Shown one piece after another: positions 33,545-42,295 of a stretch of DNA of 43,589 nt. The DNA lies in contig CALVCF010000020.1 in assembly GCA_944325935.1 (NCBI GenBank), positions 1 through 43,589 of the forward strand, in the 5' to 3' direction. How positions within the stretch are numbered: the stretch's first letter is position 1; each line of letters starts with the position of its first letter. Made by a program: the position numbers and the translations under genes. The stretch comes from an uncultured Erysipelotrichaceae bacterium. GTDB taxonomy: Bacteria > Bacillota_I > Bacilli_A > Erysipelotrichales > Erysipelotrichaceae. The notes under the pieces were generated by a model that was not told the DNA's origin, did no database searches, and worked only from the letters and a program-made list of their open reading frames with translations.

Positions 33545-33829
33545 ATGAATTTGTTTTATTTGATCGTTGGAATATTGTTGATGGTGGTGGCTTTTCTCGT
33601 CTATAAGGGACGGACAAAAAATGCCGTGGAAAAATTGCCAGATGAAGATGAGACCTATGATACCAATAAGGTCGTCTTATTCACAAGCGCGACCTTGGCA
33701 GCGATCGGTGTAGTCTTTTTGTTGACATCTTTCCATCTCATCCGCACCTTTGACATGATCATCTTTACAGTTGCCATCTTGATCATTGGGATCGTGGCCC
33801 TTATGATCTTTGGGAGAAATGATGCTTGA
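33545..33829 (+). CDS. Small three-helix membrane protein, unknown function
   Basis: 94 residues from the ATG at 33545 (AGAGG 8 nt upstream). Membrane segments about 3-19, 44-64 and 68-86 with a short acidic loop (LPDEDETYD). No family recognised. It overlaps the CDF transporter by 8 nt, so the two are likely co-translated and may work together. Confidence 0.7.
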   Translation: MNLFYLIVGILLMVVAFLVYKGRTKNAVEKLPDEDETYDTNKVVLFTSATLAAIGVVFLLTSFHLIRTFDMIIFTVAILIIGIVALMIFGRNDA

Positions 33830-34988
33830 GGGGATCTTAAAAAGACTGATCCCGCATCATGAAGATGTAAAGGATCCAAAGGTTAGAGAGAGATATGGGA
33901 TCGTCTCATCCCTTATTTCGATCATCTTAAATGCTGTCATGGTCATTTTTAAGATCGGCTTTGGCAAGCTTACGGGTTCGATCGCGATCGTCAATGACGG
34001 CTTCAACAATCTCTCGGATATGGGCTCCAATGTCGCAACGCTTTTCGGCTTCAAATTAGCCAATAAACACCCCGACAGCGAACATCCCTACGGTCATGGG
34101 CGTATTGAATATATTATTGGAATGATCATTGCCTTTTTGATCATCTATGTCGGATTAAACGCTTTGATGGATGCCGTTAATCAGATCATTGATCCACACG
34201 CCGTAAGCTTTTCTTATGGCGCCCTTTGTGCTTTGATCTTTTCGATCATGATCAAATTAGCGATGGGCTTTTTTAATCGCTATTGCGGTAAAAAGATCGC
34301 CTCGCCCTCACTTTTAGCAGCCGGCCAGGATAGCTTCAACGATGTTCTGTCAACCAGCGCGACCCTTGTCGCTTTAATTGCGTCATTATTCAGCGATCTG
34401 CCTTTTGATGGGATCATCGGCCTTGCGGTGGCGATCATAGTCATTAAGTCGGGTATCGAGATCTTCAAGAGTACGCTTGATCCGCTTTTAGGTATGGCTC
34501 CTGATAAAGAGATGGTCGCTGAGGTCGTCGCCTTTGTTAAATCTTTTAAGGTCACAAAAGGCATTCACGATCTTATGATCCATGACTATGGACCGGGAAG
34601 ACGCTATATGAGCGTCCATGTTGAAGTCGATGCTAGAGAAGACATCATGAAGATCCATGATGAGATTGACATCATCGAACGAGAACTCTTAGAAAAATAT
34701 AATATCCTTACAACTATTCACATGGACCCGATCGTAGTCAATGATCCCAAGATCGACGCCCTTAAAAACAAGATCGCCAATTTGGTAAAGGAAGTAGATC
34801 CCGCTTATACCATTCATGATTTTCGTTTGGTCGATGGTCCAACCCATACCAATCTCATCTTTGATGTCGTTTTGCCAAGCGCCGATACAAGCGACCACGA
34901 ACAGATCAAAAAAGCGATCGAAACAAAGATCAAGGCTTTAAACAAGCGATACTATGCTGTTATCCAGATCGAACACGCTTATCTATAG
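33822..34988 (+). CDS. Cation diffusion facilitator family metal exporter
   Basis: 388 residues from the ATG at 33822 (GGGAG 6 nt upstream). Six membrane helices in about 20-220 with IVNDGFNNLSDMGSN (metal site Asp), SEHPYGHGRIEY (His/His) and QDSFNDVLS (Asp). C-terminal cytoplasmic domain with HDLMIHDYGPGRRYMSVHVE. Exports Zn, Mn or Fe in exchange for protons; the metal is not decidable by eye. The extended C-terminal part (about 90 residues beyond the core) repeats the ZT-dimer theme. Confidence 0.92.
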   Translation: MLEGILKRLIPHHEDVKDPKVRERYGIVSSLISIILNAVMVIFKIGFGKLTGSIAIVNDGFNNLSDMGSNVATLFGFKLANKHPDSEHPYGHGRIEYIIGMIIAFLIIYVGLNALMDAVNQIIDPHAVSFSYGALCALIFSIMIKLAMGFFNRYCGKKIASPSLLAAGQDSFNDVLSTSATLVALIASLFSDLPFDGIIGLAVAIIVIKSGIEIFKSTLDPLLGMAPDKEMVAEVVAFVKSFKVTKGIHDLMIHDYGPGRRYMSVHVEVDAREDIMKIHDEIDIIERELLEKYNILTTIHMDPIVVNDPKIDALKNKIANLVKEVDPAYTIHDFRLVDGPTHTNLIFDVVLPSADTSDHEQIKKAIETKIKALNKRYYAVIQIEHAYL

Positions 34989-35052
34989 TTGTTAGCGACA
35001 GACAAGGTTCTTATCGCTCATTTCTAAAAGTTAAAATATTGTATCTATCTTC

Positions 35053-36423
35053 TTAGACTTTCTCAGCCGTCAAGTTTCTGACCCACTTTTCGCGTCTTAG
35101 CATATGGTAAGACAGGCCGGCCTTTAAGACATCGGTCATTTGCCCTAAGACATATAAAAGGATCACATTGAGTCCTGTAAAATAGCTAAGACCTGCTACG
35201 ACTGGGATATTACATGCCCACATAAAACAAGAGTCCATAAAGAGGGTCGACTTAGTATCGCCACCTGCCCTTAAGACAAAGTAGATCGAAGAATTAAAGA
35301 CATACATGACAAAGAAGATCGACATGACTCTTAAGAAACTTGCTGCCAAATGCTGAGCTTCTAGAGAAACATTATATAAGTATGGCGCAAAAAACGAAGT
35401 TCCAAACATCAAAACCAAGAAGACCATCGCGCACATGATCCCAAAGCATACGAGCTTATAGGCGTTGTCTTTGGCTTTCTTAAGATCGTTAGCGCCTAAA
35501 GGCGTTCCCACTAAGACTGTTGTAGCTGTGGCCATACCGGTAAATAAGACAAAGAAGAGATCAGAGATCGTCGATGACATGCTGTAGGCGGTATTGGCGA
35601 CTAAGCCGCGATTGGAATAAGCCCTTAAGAGAGTGGAAATACCTAAGGAATACAAAATATCATTGATGCAAAGCGGTATTGCCTTGATGATGATCTCCTT
35701 AGCCAAGCTAAAACTAAAATGGAAGATCTCTTTAAATCTAGTCTTAAACGCAAAAGCACTGCGGTGTAAAGAAATAAGATATAGCGCTAGTTCAACGATC
35801 CTGGCAATCAAAGTGGCGATCGCTGCCCCTACTTCGGCTAGATAGGGGAAACCGAAATTACCAAAGATCAGGCAATAATTTAAACAAGTATTGGTCAAAA
35901 CCGAAACAACCGAGATCTTTAAGGGCAACTTAGTCTCACCAAGAGCCCTGAAGGCACTGGACACACAAAGCGACAATGCCCCTGGAATATAGGAGAGGCA
36001 AGCGACCTTTAAGTAAGAAGAACCCCTTAAGACGACATTCTCTTCACTTATAAAAAACGCAATAATGTTTGGGGCAAAAAATAAGGCCAAACAAACAAAG
36101 ATCAAGCAGATCGAAAGCGATGACACCAGCATAAATCTAAAAGTCGCTTTCATGCGCTCTTCATCATTAGCGCCATTGAATTGTGACAAATAAATCACGC
36201 CTGAGGCGATCATGCCGTTAATGCCGCTCCAGGCAATCATATAATAGCGATTGGCATTGGCCACTCCGCTTAAGGCGACATCCCCCAATTGGCCTACCAT
36301 TAAATTGTCGACCAAATTGACACTTGAGACCACAAGTTGCTGCAACATCAAAGGCACAGCTATCACTAGGGCCGCCTTGATAAAGTCGTGATCTTTAAGC
36401 ATCATCTTGAAATAAGTAAACAT
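35053..36423 (-). CDS. MATE-family efflux transporter
   Basis: 456 residues with about 12 hydrophobic helices in two halves. MLQQLVVSSVNLVDNLMVGQLG near 25 and PLCINDILYSLGISTLLRAYSN near 242 are typical of the NorM/DinF branch. Exports cationic compounds using Na or H gradients. Convergent with the CDF gene; no obvious terminator between them (34989-35052). Confidence 0.92.
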   Translation of the reverse strand: MFTYFKMMLKDHDFIKAALVIAVPLMLQQLVVSSVNLVDNLMVGQLGDVALSGVANANRYYMIAWSGINGMIASGVIYLSQFNGANDEERMKATFRFMLVSSLSICLIFVCLALFFAPNIIAFFISEENVVLRGSSYLKVACLSYIPGALSLCVSSAFRALGETKLPLKISVVSVLTNTCLNYCLIFGNFGFPYLAEVGAAIATLIARIVELALYLISLHRSAFAFKTRFKEIFHFSFSLAKEIIIKAIPLCINDILYSLGISTLLRAYSNRGLVANTAYSMSSTISDLFFVLFTGMATATTVLVGTPLGANDLKKAKDNAYKLVCFGIMCAMVFLVLMFGTSFFAPYLYNVSLEAQHLAASFLRVMSIFFVMYVFNSSIYFVLRAGGDTKSTLFMDSCFMWACNIPVVAGLSYFTGLNVILLYVLGQMTDVLKAGLSYHMLRREKWVRNLTAEKV

Positions 36424-36469
36424 GAGTATAAAGTAACACTAAATGCGTTTATTATCAAGGATTGGCTGG

Positions 36470-36499
36470 TTGGTCTAATGATAAATATTTTGTTATAAT
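36470..36499 (+). promoter_or_regulatory. Promoter of the leader-ORF transcript
   Basis: TTGGTC (36470-36475), 18-bp spacer, TATAAT (36494-36499). Downstream an ATCGGCC/GGCCGAT stem (36553-36559 with 36577-36583, loop 17) precedes the short ORF. Confidence 0.5.
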
Positions 36500-36596
36500 T
36501 AAAATGTAAAGGAGAAAAAGGATCGATACTGCGCATCAACATTCTAACTATAATCGGCCCTGATCTTTAAATATATGGCCGATAGAAAGGATCATC

Positions 36597-36659
36597 ATGC
36601 AACAATATAATCCACAAAGGTACAAAAACGGAGAAATATCAGCTGCACAAGTCTTTTGA
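36597..36659 (+). CDS. Short leader ORF of 20 codons
   Basis: Encodes a 20-residue peptide beginning MQQYNPQRYKNGE and ending AAQVF. It has a fair RBS (GAAAGGA 7 nt upstream), lies in a transcript with its own promoter, and its last codons (36645-36659) form the left arm and loop of a terminator. This layout fits a leader peptide controlling the downstream lipoprotein gene. No homologue recognised. Confidence 0.45.
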   Translation: MQQYNPQRYKNGEISAAQVF

Positions 36660-36672
36660 TTTGTGCTTTTTT
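36645..36672 (+). terminator. Terminator/attenuator at the end of the leader ORF
   Basis: Stem GCACAA(G) (36645-36651) / (T)TTGTGC (36660-36666) followed by T6. The ORF stop codon TGA (36657-36659) is in the loop, so a ribosome finishing the ORF would cover the left arm. Confidence 0.7.
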
Positions 36673-36722
36673 ATTCTCTTTATCACTATCACCGTTTAAT
36701 ACAAAAGTCAGAAAGGGGAATC

Positions 36723-37838
36723 ATGAAGAAAATTATCTTTATTACCTTGGTTTTAAGCATGATCTTATCGATCGCCGGCTGTCATAGGGTAGAAGATGAT
36801 CCTGCCCCGCCACCGACGATCAACTACAAAATCGAGGATGTCGATCTATACGCCAAGCTTCCAGAAATTGACTCGCAAAAATATGTCTATGATTTCTTAG
36901 AGGTATATCAGGACAAGATGTTTGTCGTGCAATATGAACTTTTAAGAAACAGCTATAATGAAGTTAATGATCTTGAAACAGTTGCGCTTTATCAATACGA
37001 TATCGCCAATGATAAGGTCCAGCCCTACGATTTAACATCTCTTGATTTGGATAACTCTTTTAAAGAGAAACTGCTCAATATAGTCGAGATAAATGATGGC
37101 CTATATTTTTACATCATATCAAAGGCCGATCAAAATTCAGAAAGTCTACAAACACTCTACTATCTTGATAAGGGCGACCGATCAAATGAGATATTCCGTT
37201 CATCCAACTCATCAAAATCCTACACACCACAAGTTGTTATACAGGATGATGAAATATATTTTGTAGTATGCGATACAAACGAAAAAGATAGGGAAGCCGG
37301 AAGAGGCTATGATAAGTTCAGCGATCTCCAAATTATAAAATTAAATGAAGAGGCCCAAACCGAAAACATTTTTATTTCGAAAGAAGATCTTTTTGGTTTT
37401 GCCTTTGAATATTCGTCTCCAATTAGTTTTCTAACGGTCAACGGGGATGATGAGATGACTATCTACGCTTTCGAAGACGATCAAATCCAAGCTTATCCAA
37501 CTGGTGATGACTTTGACGGCTATGATGCCTTTGGAGGTAATATTTACGGCATCCATGACAACTGGGGTCAAGATGATCGCGAATTATACTGGTATGATGT
37601 TAAAAATGATGTCAAATTACCGATGACCAGAAGAGCAGAAGAACATACATCACTAGGTGACTATGTGATCGTTATCGACAATACTGGGACTACCGTCATG
37701 GCAATCAAAGAAGGACAGTTGGTGTCAGTTGATATTGATGAAGGTTTGAAATCACCTCTTTATGCAATAAAGATCGACGATCATTCCGCCTTTATCGCAT
37801 GCACCGACTTCATCTTCAAGAAAATCACTTTTGATTAA
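36723..37838 (+). CDS. Secreted lipoprotein, unknown function
   Basis: 371 residues. Signal peptide MKKIIFITLVLSMILSIAG with lipobox ending at Cys20, then PPP-rich linker. The mature part is acidic and rich in aromatic residues, with repeated strand-like units (DKMFVVQYELL, DGLYFYIISK, DDEIYFVVCD, DQIQAYPTGD, NIYGIHDNW) that suggest a beta-propeller. No family recognised. The start was set at 36723 because it has GAAAGGGG upstream and gives a proper signal peptide. Confidence 0.8.
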   Translation: MKKIIFITLVLSMILSIAGCHRVEDDPAPPPTINYKIEDVDLYAKLPEIDSQKYVYDFLEVYQDKMFVVQYELLRNSYNEVNDLETVALYQYDIANDKVQPYDLTSLDLDNSFKEKLLNIVEINDGLYFYIISKADQNSESLQTLYYLDKGDRSNEIFRSSNSSKSYTPQVVIQDDEIYFVVCDTNEKDREAGRGYDKFSDLQIIKLNEEAQTENIFISKEDLFGFAFEYSSPISFLTVNGDDEMTIYAFEDDQIQAYPTGDDFDGYDAFGGNIYGIHDNWGQDDRELYWYDVKNDVKLPMTRRAEEHTSLGDYVIVIDNTGTTVMAIKEGQLVSVDIDEGLKSPLYAIKIDDHSAFIACTDFIFKKITFD

Positions 37839-37882
37839 TAAAATGAATTAAATATCTATTTGTTTATCTAAAACTTGCGCAC

Positions 37883-37937
37883 AAAAAAGGGGCTGTTGAA
37901 AAAAGTCTAAGTTGATTTAGACTTTTTTCACAGCCCC
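37883..37937. terminator. Long bidirectional terminator
   Basis: Arms GGGGCTGT-TGAAAAAAGTCTA (37889-37909) and TAGACTTTTTTCA-CAGCCCC (37918-37937), nearly perfect over about 20 bp with one bulge, and T6 on the minus-strand side (37883-37888). Serves the GH4 operon on the minus strand and probably the lipoprotein gene on the plus strand. Confidence 0.85.
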
Positions 37938-37950
37938 TTAAATTTACTAT

Positions 37951-39375
37951 TTAGTTTTTAGGTTCTTCCCCTTTTTCTAAAGCCTCGATCGCTTCCTTGA
38001 AATTGGGTAACCACTCTTTTTCAGCTACTAGCAACTCATTTAGGCAGCTCTTTGCCTTGTAATAAGAGTTGATGAGTGGGTTAGCGACAAGCGCTTCTAG
38101 TGCTGCGTGATAGCTACCGCTTACGGCCGCTTCAACAGCGAGTTTTTCGTATTCTTTAGCCGCATAGATCTTCGACATCATATGGCCCGGAAGACGGGGG
38201 AAACAGATAGGATGGATGCCGCTGGCATTGACTAAAGATGTAGTAGTGCAAACACAATGAGGATCAAATTCCTGCATCGAACCCATCGAAGCTACATCAG
38301 GACTAAATACTTCGTTCGTATTGTTCCAAAGGGCATTGATAAGGGAAATGCCAGCTTCCCCATAGCCCTTGCCTCCGCGGGTATTGCAGGCTAACTTATA
38401 GGCACGGGGATCTAGTTTTTCATAAAGCTCAAAGGTACGCTTTTCAATGATCTTGACACATTCTGCCCTTGTACATTGACCCGGGTTTTCTAAATCATCA
38501 CAAACATCGCCCACATGTTTTCTGATCGTATTCATCATCTGCTCCCAATGATTGCCCGAGTAATTTTGCAGATCATTGAAGTTGGTATCATAATCATAAT
38601 AGAACTCAAGATATGGCCCCATTGGAATATATCCGATAAATCTTTCTAAAGCCGGTTCAACGAATTCTCTGCGCAAAGCAGGGATGTGTTCAGCCGACCA
38701 TTCCAATAATCTTTCAAAAGCATCGTCAGTAACATCTTTACCTTTGACAAAGACCTTGCACCATATTAGATGATTGAGTCCGCTGACTTGTACAAAGACA
38801 TCATCTGGGTTTTCTTTCCCATAAATTTGCCGCATAGCATTTCTAATAACAGTAGGCCCATTGCATAGACAGGCATATTTGACCTTAGAGTGTCTTTCCA
38901 AAGCTTCACCTATCATGCCCGAAGGATTAGCTAAATTGATCAAATAGCAATCTGGTTTGGCCACTTCTTCGATCGCATGAGCGATCTCTAGCATTGCTGG
39001 GATCGTCTTTAGACCCATGACCATCCCGCCGGGTGCTGTCGTCTCTTGTCCGATCAACCCATGTTTAAAGGGAATAGTCTCATCCATGTTGCGGCCATCA
39101 GACATGCCCGGACGAATCGTCGTTATGACGAAATCGCAATCCTTAACAGCCTCTTTCAGATCAGTTGTAAGAGTGATCTTGGTTTCCATACCTGCGTCTT
39201 CAAACATCTTCATGACGTATTTGCCAGTACAATTAAGGCGATATTCATCAATATCCATAAGACGCCATTCACTGACCTTCATCGTATTCTTTCTTTCGAT
39301 CAACATCTCCGCGATGTCAGGCAAATAAGAAGAGCCAGAACCAATATTAGCTAAGATCATTTTGTTTTCGTTCAT
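37951..39375 (-). CDS. GH4 6-phospho-beta-glucosidase (NAD and Mn dependent)
   Basis: 474 residues. N-terminal NAD-binding NIGSGSSYLPDIAEMLIER, then CLCNGPTVIRNAM (metal Cys171, Asn172) and VSGLNHLIW (His202), the GH4 metal site. The CNxP form is that of beta-acting 6-phosphoglucosidases, unlike CHSV, CHEV or CDMP of alpha-acting relatives; here x is Gly rather than Val or Ala. Cleaves phosphorylated beta-glucosides delivered by the neighbouring PTS. Last gene of the operon; 12 nt after EIIBC. Confidence 0.9.
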   Translation of the reverse strand: MNENKMILANIGSGSSYLPDIAEMLIERKNTMKVSEWRLMDIDEYRLNCTGKYVMKMFEDAGMETKITLTTDLKEAVKDCDFVITTIRPGMSDGRNMDETIPFKHGLIGQETTAPGGMVMGLKTIPAMLEIAHAIEEVAKPDCYLINLANPSGMIGEALERHSKVKYACLCNGPTVIRNAMRQIYGKENPDDVFVQVSGLNHLIWCKVFVKGKDVTDDAFERLLEWSAEHIPALRREFVEPALERFIGYIPMGPYLEFYYDYDTNFNDLQNYSGNHWEQMMNTIRKHVGDVCDDLENPGQCTRAECVKIIEKRTFELYEKLDPRAYKLACNTRGGKGYGEAGISLINALWNNTNEVFSPDVASMGSMQEFDPHCVCTTTSLVNASGIHPICFPRLPGHMMSKIYAAKEYEKLAVEAAVSGSYHAALEALVANPLINSYYKAKSCLNELLVAEKEWLPNFKEAIEALEKGEEPKN

Positions 39376-39387
39376 TTAAAATACCTC

Positions 39388-40782
39388 CTACTTTTCATCT
39401 TTGTATACAACGAAACTCAAAGCTGCTGTAACGATCAGGGCGACCCCAGCTGCAATACAACCAATCATGAAGTTATTGGAATTACCACCGACATAACCCA
39501 AGACTGACAGGATATTACTGGGGCCGAATTGGTAGTAACCGACATTAAAGATACCCAAGATCAAACCAGCCAGCCCGCCGCCGATCATTGCAGGAACATA
39601 TAATTTCTTATTTGGCAAGAATAGACCAAACCAAGTCGGTTCTGAAACCCCTCCTAAAGCAACTGATGCTAGACAAGTGAGACCGAGTTCACGGTTTTTG
39701 CCGATCTTTGTTTTAAGAGTATAGCCAAACGAAACACCCATAGCAATAAAGTTTGTAATGACCATAGCGATCGGCATATAGGCATATTCAACTCCATTGG
39801 CAAATAACATCGTCATACAGATGAAGAATACTGGCCTTCCAATGCCAAAGGCAGTCATAAATGGCACGAACATGCCCACCAACATGAGTTCGATCGGTCC
39901 GGCAACTTGATTGAGCCATAAAATAGCTTGTGCTAATAAATCACCAACTAATGTTCCTAATGGGCCTAGAGCACATAGGGCGATCGGCAACATGATCAAA
40001 GTTATCAAAAGCGGTTCTAAAACGACTTTTAAGACATCAGGCACTATCTTCTTGACTAACTTTTCGATATATTTTTGGGCCCAGACGATCAATAAAATCG
40101 GAATGACCGAGGTGCTATAAGTAGCAGCAGTCGCTGGAATGCCATAGACCGTATAGGTAACGCCTTCTGTCGACATCAACGTAACTAAATTAGGATATAA
40201 AAGGATAGCTGCCATGACAATCGAGACAAAGACATTGGTCTTAAAGTGTCTGGCTGCAGTCACTGCTAAAAAGAAGGGCAGGAAATATAGGATCGCTTGT
40301 GAAGTGAAATAGAAGTTGTTGTAGATATCGCTTTGATCAGAAACTAGATTCAAGAAACTTGGCCCGATCAATACGGCGATCAAGTTGGTCATACCGACAA
40401 GCACAAACATCGGTACGAGCGGATTCATCGTAGCAGAGAAGGTATTAATGATGTTGTCGAAGATCGCCTTGGGTGAAAATCCGCTCTTATTTAAATCTTC
40501 ATCAAGGTTTTCATTGATCGCTTCGGTTCTTTCAAGACCAGTCATACGAATAACTTCGTTATACACTTCATCAACGGCAGGGCCTATGATGATCTGTATT
40601 TCTCCACGGTCGACATTAATACCTAAAACGCCGTCTGTTTTTTCGACTTCATCAAGTTTGGCAATGCCTTGATCTTTCAAGTTAAGACGAAGTCTTGTCA
40701 TACAATGGAAAACATTACTGATGTTTTCTTTGCCACCGATAAGATCAATGATCGTTTCGGCTAACTTAGTGTGTTTACTCAT
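39388..40782 (-). CDS. PTS beta-glucoside-type EIIBC
   Basis: 464 residues. N-terminal IIB (about 1-85) with NVFHCMTRLRLNLKD, phosphorylated Cys27; then IIC (about 110-460) with ten or so helices, including GRPVFFICMTMLFA near 310 and GVSEPTWFGLFLPNKK near 382. No fused IIA, which is supplied by the separate gene at 41720. RBS GGAGAAAG. Preceded by its own antitermination site. Confidence 0.93.
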   Translation of the reverse strand: MSKHTKLAETIIDLIGGKENISNVFHCMTRLRLNLKDQGIAKLDEVEKTDGVLGINVDRGEIQIIIGPAVDEVYNEVIRMTGLERTEAINENLDEDLNKSGFSPKAIFDNIINTFSATMNPLVPMFVLVGMTNLIAVLIGPSFLNLVSDQSDIYNNFYFTSQAILYFLPFFLAVTAARHFKTNVFVSIVMAAILLYPNLVTLMSTEGVTYTVYGIPATAATYSTSVIPILLIVWAQKYIEKLVKKIVPDVLKVVLEPLLITLIMLPIALCALGPLGTLVGDLLAQAILWLNQVAGPIELMLVGMFVPFMTAFGIGRPVFFICMTMLFANGVEYAYMPIAMVITNFIAMGVSFGYTLKTKIGKNRELGLTCLASVALGGVSEPTWFGLFLPNKKLYVPAMIGGGLAGLILGIFNVGYYQFGPSNILSVLGYVGGNSNNFMIGCIAAGVALIVTAALSFVVYKDEK

Positions 40783-40842
40783 CTTCTTTCTCCTTGTCTT
40801 TTATGAGCCTGAGGTTTCTATATTGGCCACTATATACTCCCT

Positions 40843-40889
40843 CAAAACAAAACCTCGCATAAAAAGTAGCTAGCTTTCTATGGCGAGGT
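40843..40889 (-). terminator. Intercistronic terminator between licT and EIIBC
   Basis: Minus-strand arms ACCTCGC (40883-40889) / GCGAGGT (40852-40858), continued by inner pairing, then TTTTGTTTT (40843-40851). Its 5-prime arm overlaps the RAT at 40886-40912, so LicT binding would block it. Confidence 0.75.
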
Positions 40890-40912
40890 CATGCCCTATT
40901 GGTAACAGTCCT
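40886..40912 (-). promoter_or_regulatory. RAT 2 (LicT antiterminator site) overlapping the licT stop codon
   Basis: Minus strand GGACTGTTAC, 6 nt, GGCATGACC. It shares GACTGTTAC and GGCATGAC with RAT 1 and with the known LicT/SacT consensus, but its middle part is 4 nt shorter than in RAT 1. The licT stop codon (40896-40898) lies within it. Confidence 0.7.
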
Positions 40913-41723
40913 CTTTGGAACAAACTCGATTGATATGGATCATCAGGTAGAGTTGTTCCTCTTCACTGATTTCGTAATTTAATTTCTTTTGGAAATAATC
41001 ATCGATCGCTACTACGCATTCATATGCCCTAGGATAGCGATTTTTAATGGATTCAAACATCTTTTCATTATCACTTGAGATGGGATGTTTTTTATCCATG
41101 CGCGAAAGTAGATATTGGATATGAGTCGCAAAACGATAATAGTTGAAATTATTGCGATCAAAGTTGATATCCATTTTTTCTTGTACGATCTTCGTTATAT
41201 CTTCGATCACAACTGTGTTGACTTTATTTGCGGGTTTGTGTTTTTCAGCATCTAGGATATGCAAAGCTAAGATCGGTATCTCGCTTTTGGGCAGCTTTAC
41301 ATTCAGTTTTTTCTCGATATATTCCTTGGCCTTTTGGGCTATATCAAACTCCTTGGGATGTAAGAACTTGATCTCATAGTCAAGGCCGTAATTCATCTCG
41401 ATCCCTTCTTTTAGGCGTTTGATCGTAAAATTGATATGATCAGCTAATGTGAAGGAGAGATTGGGATTTAATTTTTTTCCTAACTTGTTTTGTGCAAACA
41501 AGACGATCTTATGAGCGCACAAGAGAATGTCATCAGCGATCGTTTTGATCAGACCGTAATACTTTTCGTCGATATTGTAGTAAGTCTCTTCAATTTTGGA
41601 TAGATCGGTGAGCTCTACAGGAAATTTCCCAAAGCCGATGCCCGATCCTCTAACGATCACCATTTCATTCTTGCTGTCGATAGCCAAGGCGTAGTTGTTG
41701 TTTATCTTTTTAATAAGTTTCAT
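40896..41723 (-). CDS. licT: LicT/BglG-family RNA-binding transcriptional antiterminator
   Basis: 275 residues. CAT RNA-binding domain (about 1-55, KKINNNYALAIDSKNEMVIVRGSGIGFGK), then PRD1 (about 65-165, DHINFTIKRLKEG with His) and PRD2 (about 170-275, ATHIQYLLSRM and MIHINRV with His). Binds RAT hairpins in its own operon, freed by substrate through dephosphorylation by the EII. Overlaps the EIIA gene by 4 nt (ATGA). Confidence 0.95.
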   Translation of the reverse strand: MKLIKKINNNYALAIDSKNEMVIVRGSGIGFGKFPVELTDLSKIEETYYNIDEKYYGLIKTIADDILLCAHKIVLFAQNKLGKKLNPNLSFTLADHINFTIKRLKEGIEMNYGLDYEIKFLHPKEFDIAQKAKEYIEKKLNVKLPKSEIPILALHILDAEKHKPANKVNTVVIEDITKIVQEKMDINFDRNNFNYYRFATHIQYLLSRMDKKHPISSDNEKMFESIKNRYPRAYECVVAIDDYFQKKLNYEISEEEQLYLMIHINRVCSKEDCYQ

Positions 41724-42190
41724 ACACTCATCCTGATGATCACGTTTTCATTTGTAACTATTTCATGCAGTTTCATTTTTGCATATTCACTTTTATCTTC
41801 CATCATAATGACGATGATTGGAATCTTGATATCTTGGCTTTTGATATAGTCCATATCAAACTCGATGAGGGGCTGTCCCTTTTTGATCCTGTCTCCGATC
41901 TTGATGTTAGAAGCTAGGCCCTTGCCCTGTAACTTTACCGTATCAAGACCAACATGGATCATGATCTGTTTGTTGTTGCGCATCTTGATCATTACCGCAT
42001 GTTTGGTTGGAAATAGACCGACAACCTTACCATCGCAAGGGGCTAAGACGACATTATCTTCCGGTTCGATATAAAAGCCATCACCCATCATCTTAGAGGA
42101 AAACACCTTATCTTCACACTCGCTTATATCAAAGCACCTTCCCTTAATTGGCGCATATATATCATTTTTAGCTTTTAATAATTCAAACAT
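41720..42190 (-). CDS. PTS glucose/beta-glucoside-type EIIA
   Basis: 156 residues from the ATG at 42190 (GGAGGA 7 nt upstream); a longer frame to 42247 would run through the RAT/terminator and is unlikely. VVLAPCDGKVVGLFPTKHAVMIK near 48 and MIHVGLDTVKLQGKG near 77 hold the active-site His64 and His79. Donates phosphate to the EIIBC encoded downstream. First gene of the operon. Confidence 0.92.
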   Translation of the reverse strand: MFELLKAKNDIYAPIKGRCFDISECEDKVFSSKMMGDGFYIEPEDNVVLAPCDGKVVGLFPTKHAVMIKMRNNKQIMIHVGLDTVKLQGKGLASNIKIGDRIKKGQPLIEFDMDYIKSQDIKIPIIVIMMEDKSEYAKMKLHEIVTNENVIIRMSV

Positions 42191-42203
42191 AAGATCTATT
42201 CCT

Positions 42204-42258
42204 CCAAAATAAAACATCCACAAGCAACAACCAAATTCATTAGTCATGCCTCGGATGT
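42204..42258 (-). terminator. Leader terminator upstream of the EIIA gene
   Basis: Minus-strand arms ACATCC (42253-42258) and GGATGT (42214-42219), with inner AGGC/GCTT pairing, then TTTATTTT. The 5-prime arm lies inside RAT 1. Classical leader attenuator of bgl/lic operons. Confidence 0.6.
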
Positions 42259-42270
42259 GAGTAACAGTCT
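42242..42270 (-). promoter_or_regulatory. RAT 1 (LicT antiterminator site) in the operon leader
   Basis: Minus strand GACTGTTAC, 10 nt, GGCATGAC, about 30 nt long and starting about 20 nt after the predicted transcription start. Overlaps the leader terminator, as needed for LicT control. Confidence 0.75.
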
Positions 42271-42295
42271 AATCAGTGAATTTCTTTACACTTTT

